A stretch of 64,000 bases of DNA, taken from Entophlyctis helioformis. Taxonomy: Eukaryota > Chytridiomycota > Chytridiomycetes > Chytridiales > Chytriomycetaceae. Positions 19,812-30,463 of this stretch are shown piece by piece; positions within the stretch are counted from its first letter, which is position 1; each line of letters opens with the position of its first letter. The notes under the pieces were generated by a model. That model made no database searches. It saw only the letters and a program-made list of their open reading frames with translations, and was not told the origin of the DNA. The stretch spans positions 1-64,000 of the forward strand of contig JAHLKH010000032.1 in the NCBI GenBank assembly GCA_025526915.1, in the 5' to 3' direction. The position numbers were made by a program, and so were the translations under genes.

Positions 19812-22800
19812 ATGAAGCTGCCGACGCTCGTCTTTGCGCTGGCCTCGGCTGCCGTCGCAGTCTCGGCCGCCGAAGTCGAGGTGTGCCAGACGGTGACTGT
19901 CCGCAAGGAGATCCACGGTGCGTTCGCCAGCCTCTCGCCTCTCCCTCATCTGCCCCACTCGCCTGCCCCTCATCTGCCCCAACGCCCCAACGCCCCTTCC
20001 TGTGTGTGTGTGTGTGCTTGGCGGCGCTTGCCTGCGCCTGCGCACTGGGCAAGCAGGCAAAGCCACCATCTGCGCCTGCTCCGTCAACAACACCGCTGCG
20101 TCGGTGGCAGGCTGCTGGTTCAAGTCGCCTGGCTTGCCGCCCTTGCGTGCAGCGGGACCCGTCGACTGTTTCCCCGCCCACGACGCTGCGGGTTGTCGTA
20201 TGTGCACCGGCCAGGCGTGGGGCTACTCAGCCAGCGGTCCCGCCCAGCCATCGTCGTCGATTCCCAGCGCCGCCGCTGTCGCCGCTCGTTGCAACGCCTG
20301 ACGGGTTCGGCGTCGTCACATGGCTGCGCCGGCCGCGTGGACCCGTTTGCACTTGCATTTTTGCACTATTTGCATTAATTGCACTTTTCCACTGTTTGCA
20401 CTTGCGCAATTTTTGCCGTTTTGCAATTTTGCCCTTTCCAGCGGCGGTCAGCGGCGGTCAGCGGCGCAGAGAGACCCCGATGGTTGCGCGGCCATCACGT
20501 GCCATCGTGCGCCATCGCGGGCCATCACTCCACGGGCCCATCCTTCTGCCGTGCTCCCCCTCCCGAGCCGCTGCCTTGACGGTAGCCGGCGACTAACACG
20601 CCCCATGGCTACGCCTCGTCCTTTGACCGTGCTCGTCCCCATCCAGACATGACGCCCAACGACTGGCTTGTGTACAAGACCACCATCCTCAAGTCGTTCG
20701 ACTACACGGACCCGGAGTGCGGCCTGCCCCTCTGGGAGTCCTTTGCCGATCTGCACGACAAGCTCTCCAAGAAGATCCACGGCAACTGCATCTTCTTCCC
20801 CTGGCACCGTCTCTTCCTGCGCCAGGTTGAGCTCAAGCTGCAGAAGATCAACCCGGCCTTCTTCCTGCCGTACTGGGACACGACGCGCGAGTCGCAGCGG
20901 CCGTTCAGCTCGGATGTCTTTGACATTGTCGGCGGCGACGGCGACGGCTCGTGGTTCGGAGGCAACGTCGTCAAGACGGGCTTCCTCAAGGGCATCACCT
21001 TTGAGTTGACCCGCAGCGGCCTCCGCCGCAACTTCTCCAACCTGCAGCTGCCCACGGAAGAGGAGTGGGTCACCGTCCTCAACCGCGCTCTCAGCCGCGG
21101 CACCGGCTTCGCGGGCTGGGCCGATGTCGCCGAGACGAAGCACGGCGTCCTGCACACGATGATTGGCGGCGACATGAGCACCATGCGCTCGCCTCTCGAC
21201 CCGCTCTTCTACATGCACCATGCCCACTTGGACATGCTCTGGCTGCAGGCCCAGGTGCAGTTTGCCAACAAGAACCAGACGCAGGTCGGCGGTACGCTCG
21301 CGGACTGTGACGACCCGTGCGAGCTCACGACGCTCATCCCTGGCTACAAGAACAACATCCGCGACGTTCTCGAGCCGTCCAAGCTCTGCTACAAGTACAA
21401 GCTGCCCGAGGAGCCCATCGACGACAAGGACGACTGCAAGACGAGAGCCACCACGCTCGTCAAGACCACCACGGCTTGCGCTACGTCCACCACGTCGACT
21501 CGCTTCACGACCACTGCAACCACAACTCGTGCGGCGACCACGTCCACCACGTCGGCTCGTTTTACGGCCACAACAACTCGCGCGGCGACCACGTCGACTC
21601 GCTTCACTACCATGGCGACGAGCACCCGTGCGGCGACTGCGTCCACCACGCTGACTCGTGCCGCTTCGGCTACCACCACTACCGTTGCAACCATCACGTC
21701 CACTGTGCCTGTGGTCATCAGTGGCTCGACGACTGTCGGTACGGCCAGCAACGTTTCGTCCGAGACCAGCGGCTCGTCTGCTTCGACAACCACCGCCGCA
21801 GGTATGAATGTTTTCCACGACCAGTTTGGCTTTAGCCGTGTTCTGACTCAAATGCTGTGCACACAGGTGGAAAGTCGACCGACGTGCCTGCTCCCACTGG
21901 CACTGCCAGCCAGCCTGCTGATGACAAGTCGACCGACGTGCCTGCTCCCACTGGAACTGCCAGCCAGCCTGCTGATGACAAGTCGACCGATGCACCTGCT
22001 CCCACTGGCACCGTCGACACGCCCGTTGATGGCACGACGACCGACGCGCCTGCTCCCACTGGCACTGCCAGCCAGCCTGCTGATGACAAGTCGACCGACG
22101 CGCCTGCCCCCACTGGCACCGTCGACACGCCCGTTGATGGCACGACGACCGACGTGCCTGCTCCCACTGGAACTGCCAGCCAGCCTGCTGATGACAAGTC
22201 GACCGACGCGCCTGCCCCCACTGGAACCGTCGACACGCCCGTTGATGGCACGACGACCGACGTGCCTGCTCCCACTGGAACTGCCAGCCAGCCTGCTGAT
22301 GACAAGTCGACCGACGCGCCTGCCCCCACTGGCACCGTCGACACGCCCGTTGATGGCACGACGACCGACGCGCCTGCTCCCACTGGCACCGCCAGCCAGC
22401 CTGCTGATGACAAGTCGACCGACGCGCCTGCTCCCACTGGCACCGTCGACACGCCTGTTGATGGCACGACGACCGACGCGCCTGCTCCCACTGGCACTGC
22501 CAGCCAGCCTGCTGATGACAAGTCGACCGACGCGCCTGCCCCCACTGGAACCGTCGACACGCCCGTTGATGGCACGACGACCGACGCGCCTGCTCCCACT
22601 GGAACTGCCAGCCAGCCTGCTGATGACAAGTCGACCGATGCACCTGCTCCCACTGGAACCGTCGACACGCCTGTGATGGCACGACGACCGACGCGCCTGC
22701 TCCCACTGGAACCGCCAGCCAGCCCGTTGATGACAAGTCGACCGACGCGCCTGCTCCCACTGGCACCGTCGACACGCCTGTTGATGGCACGACGACCGAC

Positions 22801-25443
22801 GCGCCTGCTCCCACTGGAACCGTCGACACGCCTGTTGATGGCACGACGACCGACGCGCCTGCTCCCACTGGCACTGCCAGCCAGCCTGCTGATGACAAGT
22901 CGACCGACGCGCCTGCCCCCACTGGAACCGTCGACACGCCCGTTGATGGCACGACGACCGACGCGCCTGCTCCCACTGGCACTGCCAGCCAGCCTGCTGA
23001 TGACAAGTCGACCGACGCGCCTGCCCCCACTGGCACCGTCGACACGCCCGTTGATGGCACGACGACCGACGCGCCTGCTCCCACTGGCACTGCCAGCCAG
23101 CCTGCTGATGACAAGTCGACCGACGCGCCTGCCCCCACTGGCACCGTCGACACGCCCGTTGATGGCACGACGACCGACGCGCCTGCTCCCACTGGCACTG
23201 CCAGCCAGCCTGCTGATGACAAGTCGACCGACGCGCCTGCCCCCACTGGAACCGTCGACACGCCCGTTGATGGCACGACGACCGACGCGCCTGCTCCCAC
23301 TGGCACTGCCAGCCAGCCTGCTGATGACAAGTCGACCGACGCGCCTGCTCCCACTGGCACCGTCGACACGCCCGTTGATGGCACGACGACCGACGCGCCT
23401 GCTCCCACTGGAACCGCCAGCCAGCCCGTTGATGACAAGTCGACCGATGCACCTGCTCCCACTGGAACCGCCAGCCAGCCTGCTGATGACAAGTCGACCG
23501 ACGCGCCTGCCCCCACTGGAACCGTCGACACGCCCCGTTGATGGCACGACGACCGACGCGCCTGCTCCCACTGGAACCGCCAGCCAGCCGTGATGACAAG
23601 TCGACCGATGCACCTGCTCCCACTGGACGCCAGCCAGCCTGCTGATGACAAGTCGACCGACGCGCCTGCTCCCACTGGCACCGTCGACACGCCCGTTGAT
23701 GGCACGACGACCGACGCGCCTGCTCCCACTGGCACTGCCAGCCAGCCTGCTGATGACAAGTCGACCGACGCGCCTGCCCCCACTGGAACCGTCGACACGC
23801 CCGTGATGGCACGACGACCGACGCGCCTGCTCCCACTGGAACTGCCAGCCAGCCTGCTGATGACAAGTCGACCGACGCGCCTGCTCCCACTGGAACCGCC
23901 AGCCAGCCTGCTGATGACAAGTCGACCGACGCGCCTGCTCCCACTGGCACCGTCCGACACGCCCGTTGATGGCACGACGACCGACGCGCCTGCTCCCACT
24001 GGAACTGCCAGCCAGCCGTTGATGACAAGTCGACCGATGCACCTGCTCCCACTGGAACGCCAGCCAGCCTGCTGATGACAAGTCGACCGACGCGCCTGCT
24101 CCCACTGGCACCGTCGACACGCCCGTTGATGGCACGACGACCGACGCGCCTGCTCCCACTGGAACTGCCAGCCAGCCCGTTGATGACAAGTCGACCGATG
24201 CACCTGCTCCCACTGGAACCGCCAGCCAGCCTGCTGATGACAAGTCGACCGACGCGCCTGCTCCCACTGGCACCGTCGACACGCCCGTTGATGGCACGAC
24301 GACCGACGCGCCTGCTCCCACTGGCACTGCCAGCCAGCCTGCTGATGACAAGTCGACCGACGTGCCTGCTCCCCACTGGAACTGCCAGCCAGCCTGCTGA
24401 TGACAAGTCGACCGATGCACCTGCTCCCACTGGCACCGTCGACACGCCCGTTGATGGCACGACGACCGACGCGCCTGCCCCCACTGGAACCGCCAGCCAG
24501 CCCGTTGATGACAAGTCGACCGATGCACCTGCTCCCACTGGAACCGCCAGCCAGCCTGCTGATGACAAGTCGACCGACGCGCCTGCTCCCACTGGAACTG
24601 CCAGCCAGCCTGCTGATGACAAGTCGACCGACGTGCCGGCTCCCACTGGAACTGCCAGCGTGCCTGCCGGTGGCAAGTCGACCGATGCGCCTGCTCCTAC
24701 GAAAACCAAGGAGCTCACTCCAGATGCAACTACAACCACTGCAACCAACACTCTTCCTGCCGGATATGGATCGACTGATGGTGCACCTGCACCCACCAAG
24801 TCCGCCTCTGTTGATGCTCGTGGAACATCGTCTGCCCAACCTGCCCCCGACGACTTCGGTCCCTGGCAGTGTTACCGATAAGCCAACCCAGTCTGCACTC
24901 TCAGTGTTCTGGCTACGTCCAAGACACTTTCTGCCACTCTGAGTGTTCAGGCAACGTCCAAGACACTTTCTGCCACCTCCCCTGCTGCCACGGATATCCC
25001 CGTCACCGTCACCATCAAGCACAGCGCGTCCACGACCGCGTCTGGCCCTACCTCTGTCGCTACCACGACCTCGGCCCCCCGGCGCATACAAGACTGGCAC
25101 GCCATACACGCCGCCTGTCATTCCCCACCCTGCAACCTACCAGGTCTGCGGTGCCTCGTCGTCGCAGAAGTGGCTGGAGATGAACTTCTCGCCCAAGCAG
25201 ATTGCCAAGATGGCCGAAGCCGAAAAGGAGGTCTGCGCCATGGCCAAGGAAGTGACCAAGGGCGGCTACTACAACATCACGATGCCGTACGTCAAGGACG
25301 ACGCGTCGCGTCCCAACCTTGGCGGCTACGACTCGAAGCCCGTCGATGTCGTTGAGGACGTGATTGTGTCTGGTGCCGTGCACGGTGCTGCTGCGGTCGG
25401 ACTCTCGCTGCTCTCTGTTGCCGTTGCCGCACTACTGCTGTAA
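19812..25443 (+). CDS. Secreted tyrosinase with mucin-like repeat stalk and GPI-type C-terminus
   Basis: Exon 1 (19812-19917) encodes a signal peptide (MKLPTLVFALASAAVAVSA) and CQTVTVRKEIH. Phase then joins it to exon 2 (20647-21801) across a 729-nt intron, giving RKEIHDMTPNDWLVYK. Copper A residues lie in DKLSKKIHGNCIFFPWHRLF and copper B residues in GVLHTMIGGDMS, then DPLFYMHHAHLDMLW, both complete, so o-diphenol/monophenol oxidase chemistry (melanin synthesis or wall cross-linking) is expected. A Thr/Ser/Arg-rich stretch follows, then from 21867 about 52 copies of an 18-residue repeat. The end (YQVCGASSSQKWLEM to stop 25443) finishes in a hydrophobic tail, GLSLLSVAVAALLL, typical of GPI addition. 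The array and the segment to about 25090 contain at least nine frame breaks, so the full protein cannot be read as given. Confidence 0.85.
21867..24690 (+). repeat. 54-bp (18-residue) tandem repeat array in the tyrosinase stalk
   Basis: About 52 units. Two variants alternate irregularly: KSTDAPAPTGTASQPADD and TTTDAPAPTGTVDTPVDG, both with the core TDxPAPTGT. Copies differ mainly at silent or near-silent sites (GCG/GCA/GTG for the third residue, GGC/GGA, ACT/ACC), a sign of continuing homogenisation. Thr/Ser/Pro richness predicts a rigid O-glycosylated stalk holding the enzyme off the membrane or wall. Frame breaks (1-2 nt) are seen near 22673, 23534, 23589, 23625, 23803, 23950, 24017, 24056 and 24371; several restore each other. 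Confidence 0.92.
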
Positions 25444-25566
25444 ATCTCATTGCCTCTTTCATTCATCCGCATCCAAATGAAGCAATATGACTCATCCTGA
25501 CGACTTGCCACAAATCCGAGGGCAGCGAATCTCATCTCGCATTCGAAAACACTGCGTTTCGTTCAC

Positions 25567-27369
25567 ATGGCGCCATCGCTGGCTGACATTGAGGACCTGG
25601 CCGCCTGTGCACCACGCTGCCCGGCTGGCGCTGCATCGGCATCTGCAAGCGGCTGCTCTGGCCCGTCCGGCTCATGCCCAGGAACATGCCGATCGGTGTC
25701 TGCATCTGCACCTGCATCTGGCGAATCCGCCAACAACAGCGACAACAGCGGCGGCGACGACAATACAAACAACGACGAGACGGCCGCTCCCGCCAATGTG
25801 GCCACCATGGTCCACGACGTTGTCATTATCGGCGCCGGTGCCGTCGGCAGCGCCATTGCCCGCGAGCTGTCACGCTACCGTCTGAGCGTCGTCGTGCTGG
25901 ACAAGGCCACGGACGTCTCGCAGGGAGCATCCAAATCCAACAGCGGCATTGTCCACGGCGGCTACGACGAGCGCCACGGCACCCTCAAGGCCAAGCTCGC
26001 CCACCACGGCAACCAGCTGTTCCGCAAGCTGGAGAGCGAGCTGCACTTTGGCTTCCGCGAGATTGGATCGCTTGTGCTCGCCTTCTCGAAAGACGAGATG
26101 CCTGGTCTCGAGGCCCTGCTCCAGAACGGCCGTCTGAACGGCGTCGAGCGGCTGTCCATTATCTACCGCGACGAGATCCTCAAGATGGAGCCGCACATTG
26201 CCAAGGATGTCTATGCGGCCCTGTACTGCCCAGATGCAGGCATCACGTCGCCGTACGAGTACACGATTGCACTTGCCGAGAATGCGGCCGACAACGGCGT
26301 GCGGTTTATGCTCGGCCACGAGGTGGTGGACATCCAGCGTGTCAATGACCGGACGTCCTGCACATCCAACTCGGACGGCCACCACTACCTCATTCGCACC
26401 TCGCGCGACGGCCACACGTTCCGCGCCAAGACGGTCGTGAATGCGGCTGGACTGTACTCGGATCGCATCGCTGCCATGGTGGGAGCCAACAACTTCCACA
26501 TCACGCCGCGCAAGGGCGAGTACATTCTGCTCAACCGGACGCAGGGCGAGATGGCGACGCGCGTGCTGTTCCCGCTGCCGTCGGCCAAGCGCGGCAAGGG
26601 CATTCTCGTCAGCCCGACGTACCACGGCAATCTCCTGCTTGGCCCGACGTCGCGAGGATCGGACGAGGCGAGCATGACACAGCGCGAGGTGCTGCAGTTT
26701 ATCATTTCTGCCGCGCGCCACTCTGTCCCCGACTTTGACGTGGGCGAGGCCATCACGTCGTACACGGGTCTGCGGGCCAAGTGCTCGCGTGGCGACTTTG
26801 TGATTGAGGAGAGCGAGTCTGCGCACGGGTTCGTCAATGCGGCGGGCATCGACTCGCCCGGGCTCACCAGCTCGCCGGCCATTGCGCTCATGGTCGCAGA
26901 GATTCTGCGCAAGTCGCTCAAGACGCACCACGGCGTGACCATGGATCTCGACCCGTTCTTCAACCCCAACCGACGGCCGATTCTGATCAAGAAGACGGCG
27001 GCATTCCGCGGTGCGATTGACGACCCGGACCCAGCGCGCAACATTGTGTGCCGCTGCGAGCGGGTCACCGAGGCCGAGATCATCGACGCCATCAACCGGC
27101 CGCTGTGCCCGGCCGACACGGACGGCATCAAGCGCCGCACACGGACGGGCATGGGCCACTGCCAAGGCAACTTTTGCGAGGACCGGGTCGCGGCGATTGT
27201 GGCACGCGAGGCACGCGTGCCCCTGCAGCAGGTGCAGCGGCACTCTGCGGGGTCGTCGATCCTGCCGCACCGGCGCGTGACGGACGCCGACCGGCAGCTG
27301 CTGCGCGAGCTTGCGCTGGCCGAGTCGGCCGAGAAGGAGAAGAAGCAGAAGCTCGTGTCCAAGCTGTGA
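25567..27369 (+). CDS. FAD-dependent glycerol-3-phosphate dehydrogenase-like oxidoreductase with BFD-like [2Fe-2S] domain
   Basis: Single exon, 600 residues. After a low-complexity Ala/Ser/Cys-rich N-terminus (about 80 residues) comes the FAD-binding Rossmann motif VVIIGAGAVGSAIAREL and the DAO fold (SQGASKSNSGIVHGGYD, AKTVVNAAGLYSDRIA, RKGEYILLNR). The C-terminus has CRCERVTEAEIIDAI with a later GHCQGNFCEDRV: a CxC plus CxxxxC set typical of BFD-like [2Fe-2S] domains fused to GlpA/L-2-hydroxyglutarate-oxidase relatives. This fusion is best known from bacteria and anaerobic protists, so substrate (glycerol-3-phosphate or a 2-hydroxyacid) is uncertain. ATG 25567 gives the longest frame; ATG 25807 would begin right at the Rossmann fold. 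Lack of introns among intron-rich neighbours hints at retroposition or transfer. The N-terminus could be an organellar presequence. Confidence 0.82.
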   Translation: MAPSLADIEDLAACAPRCPAGAASASASGCSGPSGSCPGTCRSVSASAPASGESANNSDNSGGDDNTNNDETAAPANVATMVHDVVIIGAGAVGSAIARELSRYRLSVVVLDKATDVSQGASKSNSGIVHGGYDERHGTLKAKLAHHGNQLFRKLESELHFGFREIGSLVLAFSKDEMPGLEALLQNGRLNGVERLSIIYRDEILKMEPHIAKDVYAALYCPDAGITSPYEYTIALAENAADNGVRFMLGHEVVDIQRVNDRTSCTSNSDGHHYLIRTSRDGHTFRAKTVVNAAGLYSDRIAAMVGANNFHITPRKGEYILLNRTQGEMATRVLFPLPSAKRGKGILVSPTYHGNLLLGPTSRGSDEASMTQREVLQFIISAARHSVPDFDVGEAITSYTGLRAKCSRGDFVIEESESAHGFVNAAGIDSPGLTSSPAIALMVAEILRKSLKTHHGVTMDLDPFFNPNRRPILIKKTAAFRGAIDDPDPARNIVCRCERVTEAEIIDAINRPLCPADTDGIKRRTRTGMGHCQGNFCEDRVAAIVAREARVPLQQVQRHSAGSSILPHRRVTDADRQLLRELALAESAEKEKKQKLVSKL

Positions 27370-27682
27370 GCGAGTGTTGGCGGCAATGAAATCTGTCGAG
27401 GTTTGCAGCACGTTCGTGCAAGTGAGTGCTCGTGGTTGGTGCCGTGCCGTGCCGTGCCGTGCCGTGTCGTGCAGCGCGGCTGGTGGCCGAGGCGACGTCG
27501 TGAAGGCGACGCCTGGAAAGGGGCGGAATGGCACAAGGAAAGATACCACGCAGACAAGCCGCAAGCAGCGGGAAGCCAGCCAGCGGGAAGCCAGAAGCCG
27601 CTGCACGGCCGACACACTGACCGACCGACACAAAGACCGACTCACCGCCTGCCGCAGACAGATCACCGACCGCTTCCTTCGC
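27370..27682. other. Intergenic spacer with short tandem repeats
   Basis: About 310 nt between two plus-strand genes. It contains roughly five copies of GCCGT (about 27442-27470) and a near-perfect duplication of CAGCGGGAAGCCAG (about 27568-27597). No gene is seen; it presumably includes the promoter of the RRM gene. Confidence 0.5.
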
Positions 27683-30033
27683 ATGACGACCTCGGCTGCC
27701 TCGGTCGCGGGCCGCCAGCTCTTTGTCGGCAACGTAAGTCGGTGCATGTGCGCTTGCGTGCCCGTGCGTGCTGCCTGTCTGTCCGTCTGTCCGTCTGTCT
27801 GCCTGCCTGTCTGCCTTCCCGCCCGCCCGCCTACTGACGCTCGTGTTGCCCGCTGGCGCTTGGACCGCACAGCTGCCGTTCAGCGTCACGTCGCCAATGC
27901 TCAGAGACGTCTTTGCCGACGCCGGTGCGTGCATCAGCGTGCAACAGCGTGCATCCGTGTGCTCGCCGTCCTGACGCCCAGCCCCACTCACACACACCGC
28001 CGCCGCCCGTCTGCGTGGCTCGCTTGCAGGCAATGTCGTGCGGGCCGATGTCGTCGCCTCGGTCCACGGCCGGTCCCGCGGCTTTGGCACAGTGCTGTTC
28101 GCTTCCGTCGACGACGCGCAGCGTGCCATTCAAAAGTTCAACAACTACGACCTGAACGGCCGCCGTCTGGAAGTCCGCCAGGATCGTGCCGTGTCCGGCA
28201 TCCAAAGTGGCAATGCCTCTGCTCCTGCTCTGCCGCTGCCACCGCTCCAGGTGCAGGTGCAAGTGCAAGTGCAGCTGGAGTTGTCGGCGCTCAGGGACAA
28301 CGCCAGGGCTCTGCTGCTCTGAATGGTAATGCTATTGGCGGCCCGGCTCCTGCTGCCGCGCCTGCTGCTCCAGTTCCGGCTCCTATTGGAAGACACCCCG
28401 GTGCTGGTGCGCCTGTGGGCAGCGCGCCCGGCCCTGTCGGCCACATGCCCGGCATTGGTCCCGTGTCCACGATCACGCCTGTCGCGACGGGTGCAGCCGC
28501 CTTGCTGGCTGGTCCTGGCACCGACCTGCCCTTTGGCGGCCTGGGAGTCGTGCCGCTTGGCGTTGCTGGCGGTGGCATCCACACTGCCAACTATGCGCGT
28601 ACCTGGTATGACGACACGGTGCCTGGATTCGACCCCTCGATCCAGCAGACTTCCGGAGCATACGAGTACAGCAACGGTCTCCATCACCACCAGCAGCACC
28701 ACCAGCAGCATCACCACCACCACCACCAGCATCATCAGCATCAGCATCAGCAGCATCATCAGCAACAGCAGGCCATCCTGCTGTCAGCCAGCACGACGGT
28801 GACGACGCCAGATCCACGGCCGGATCGCAGGGCCAGGGACAGACAAACGTGCGCCACTTGTTTGTTGGCAACCTGCCGTTTTCGGCCACGTGGCACGAGG
28901 TCAAGGACATGTTCCGCGAATCTGGCGGTGATGTCCAGCGTGTCGAGATCCCGCTCGACCACCAGGGCCGCTCGCGAGGATTTGGTCTGGTGACCATGGC
29001 AACGCCTGCTGATGCCCGCAAGGCCATTTCGGCATTCAACGGCACCATGTGGAAGGGCCGGCAGATTGAGGTGCGCGAGGACCGCCAAGCAGCACCTGTC
29101 CACGACGGATCGTTTGGACATGGCGGCAGTGGCAGAAACGGTGGCAACGGCGGGCAGTTCCAGCAGCGCCAGCAGTATCAGCATGGCCAGGGATTCCAGA
29201 GCCAGCATGCGCGGCAGGCGAGCCACCAGGGCCACGGCAACGGATCGCCTGTTCCTGCCGACGTGTCCAACACTGATGCAACCGTTCCTGTGCAGGGCCA
29301 TCAGCACCAACAGCACCAGCAGCAGGCGCCGCACCCTCCCGTCGCTGCCGTGTCCAACATTGGTCGCCAGCTGTTCATTGGCAACCTCCCCTTCTCGGTC
29401 CAGTGGCAGGAGCTCAAGGATCTGTTCCGCACGATGGGCACGGTTGTGCGCGCGGATGTGGCGGCCGACATTGCGGGCCGGTCGCGCGGCCACGGGCTGA
29501 TTGTCATGTCGACGCCCGAGGAAGCACTTGCAGCCATTGACGCGCTCAATGGCACGGACATGGGCGGCCGCGTCATTGAGGTGCGACTGGACAAGTACGG
29601 CACGGGCGAGCGGCTGCCTGGCACGCAAATCTATGTCGGCAATGTGGGTCTCTTCTTTGCTGCGTCATCCTGGCATCGCTGTGCACCGTGCATGGCACTG
29701 ACAATTTGCTGTTGTTTGGCAACGGGCATGCAGTTGCCGTACAGCATGCGGTGGCAGGAGCTCAAGGACCTGTTCCGCTCGGTTGTGACGCCGGTGCACG
29801 CAGAGGTGCATCTCGAGTCGGGCACGGGCCGGTCCAAGGGATACGGCACTGTGCGGTTTGCGACGCCCGAGGACGCGGAAAAGGCGCTTGGCCTGCACGG
29901 GTTCACTGCCAGCGGACGCCAGCTGATTGTGCGCGTCGACAAGTACTATGCTGCACCTGCCGCTGCTGCATCTGCTGCTGCTGCGGATGGTGCACAAGGT
30001 GCTGCCGGCAGTGTTGCTGCTGCGTCTCAGTGA
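27683..30033 (+). CDS. RNA-binding protein with four RRM domains
   Basis: Exons 27683-27733, 27873-27924, 28030-28250, 28295-28798, 28843-29643 and 29734-30033 give an unbroken 642-residue frame. Two apparent frame changes (near 28250 and 28800) are removed by 44-nt introns with GT-AG ends. Four RRMs show RNP2 and RNP1 motifs: RQLFVGNLPF with RSRGFGTVLF; RHLFVGNLPF with RSRGFGLVTM; RQLFIGNLPF with RSRGHGLIVM; TQIYVGNLPY with RSKGYGTVRF. The first and last RRM are split by introns after the RNP2 Asn, at the same position. Linkers are Ala/Gly/Pro-rich and a His/Gln-rich stretch (about 28680-28770) lies between RRM1 and RRM2. The plan resembles hnRNP M/Gbp2/Hrb1-type mRNA-binding proteins; exact orthology is not claimed. 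Confidence 0.85.
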
Positions 30034-30463
30034 AAGGAGAGCGGTTGACAGGAATGCGGCAATGATACGAGAATGATAGTTTGTTTCAAGGTGTTTGGAT
30101 GCGCTCCAAGATCACTTGCGAGTCGATGGTTTGGCAGATGAGTAGACGGTGCTGGCACAGAAGCGATCGGCACCGGGCATGGCATCCAATCGGATGTTCA
30201 GTGTGGATGGACGTGATGCGTTTGCTGCTTGTGGATGCTCTTACAAGCTTGCACTCTCTGCAAGGACAGCCCATCTCTGCTGTCCATCTCTCTGCCTGCT
30301 TCGATGTCTCCAGCCTGGCGTGCATCTACACCACTACTCTGCTCTTCTACCACCACCATACAGACTGATGGACTGACGACTGACAAGCGGCGTGATTGGA
30401 CTGAACGATGCAACAAGACAGTGGTTTGAAAATGGGCGGGTACAGAAATGCATTCGACGAAAT
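30034..30463. other. Convergent 3' intergenic region, no gene seen
   Basis: 430 nt between the ends of the RRM gene (+) and RPL8 (-). No conserved frame, repeat or RNA gene is recognised; it should hold both 3' UTRs. Confidence 0.5.

Noticed and set aside
20070..20301. Cys-rich open stretch as an extra tyrosinase exon
   Set aside because: Joining exon 1 directly to 20647 keeps phase and gives the family sequence RKEIHDMTPNDW; inserting this stretch would separate conserved residues. Kept only as a point to check.
21867..24690. Regularly repeated sequence resembling a CRISPR array
   Set aside because: Units are head-to-tail 54-bp coding repeats without unique spacers, inside a eukaryotic gene.
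20448..25121. Very long minus-strand open frame (over 1,500 codons) opposite the tyrosinase gene
   Set aside because: It is the antisense shadow of the 54-bp repeat array and of GC-rich coding sequence. It reads as low-complexity repeats, and the plus strand carries the conserved copper-binding exons.
28200..28860. Two frameshifts in the four-RRM gene
   Set aside because: Two 44-nt GT-AG introns (28251-28294 and 28799-28842) restore one continuous 642-residue frame, so no mutation is needed.
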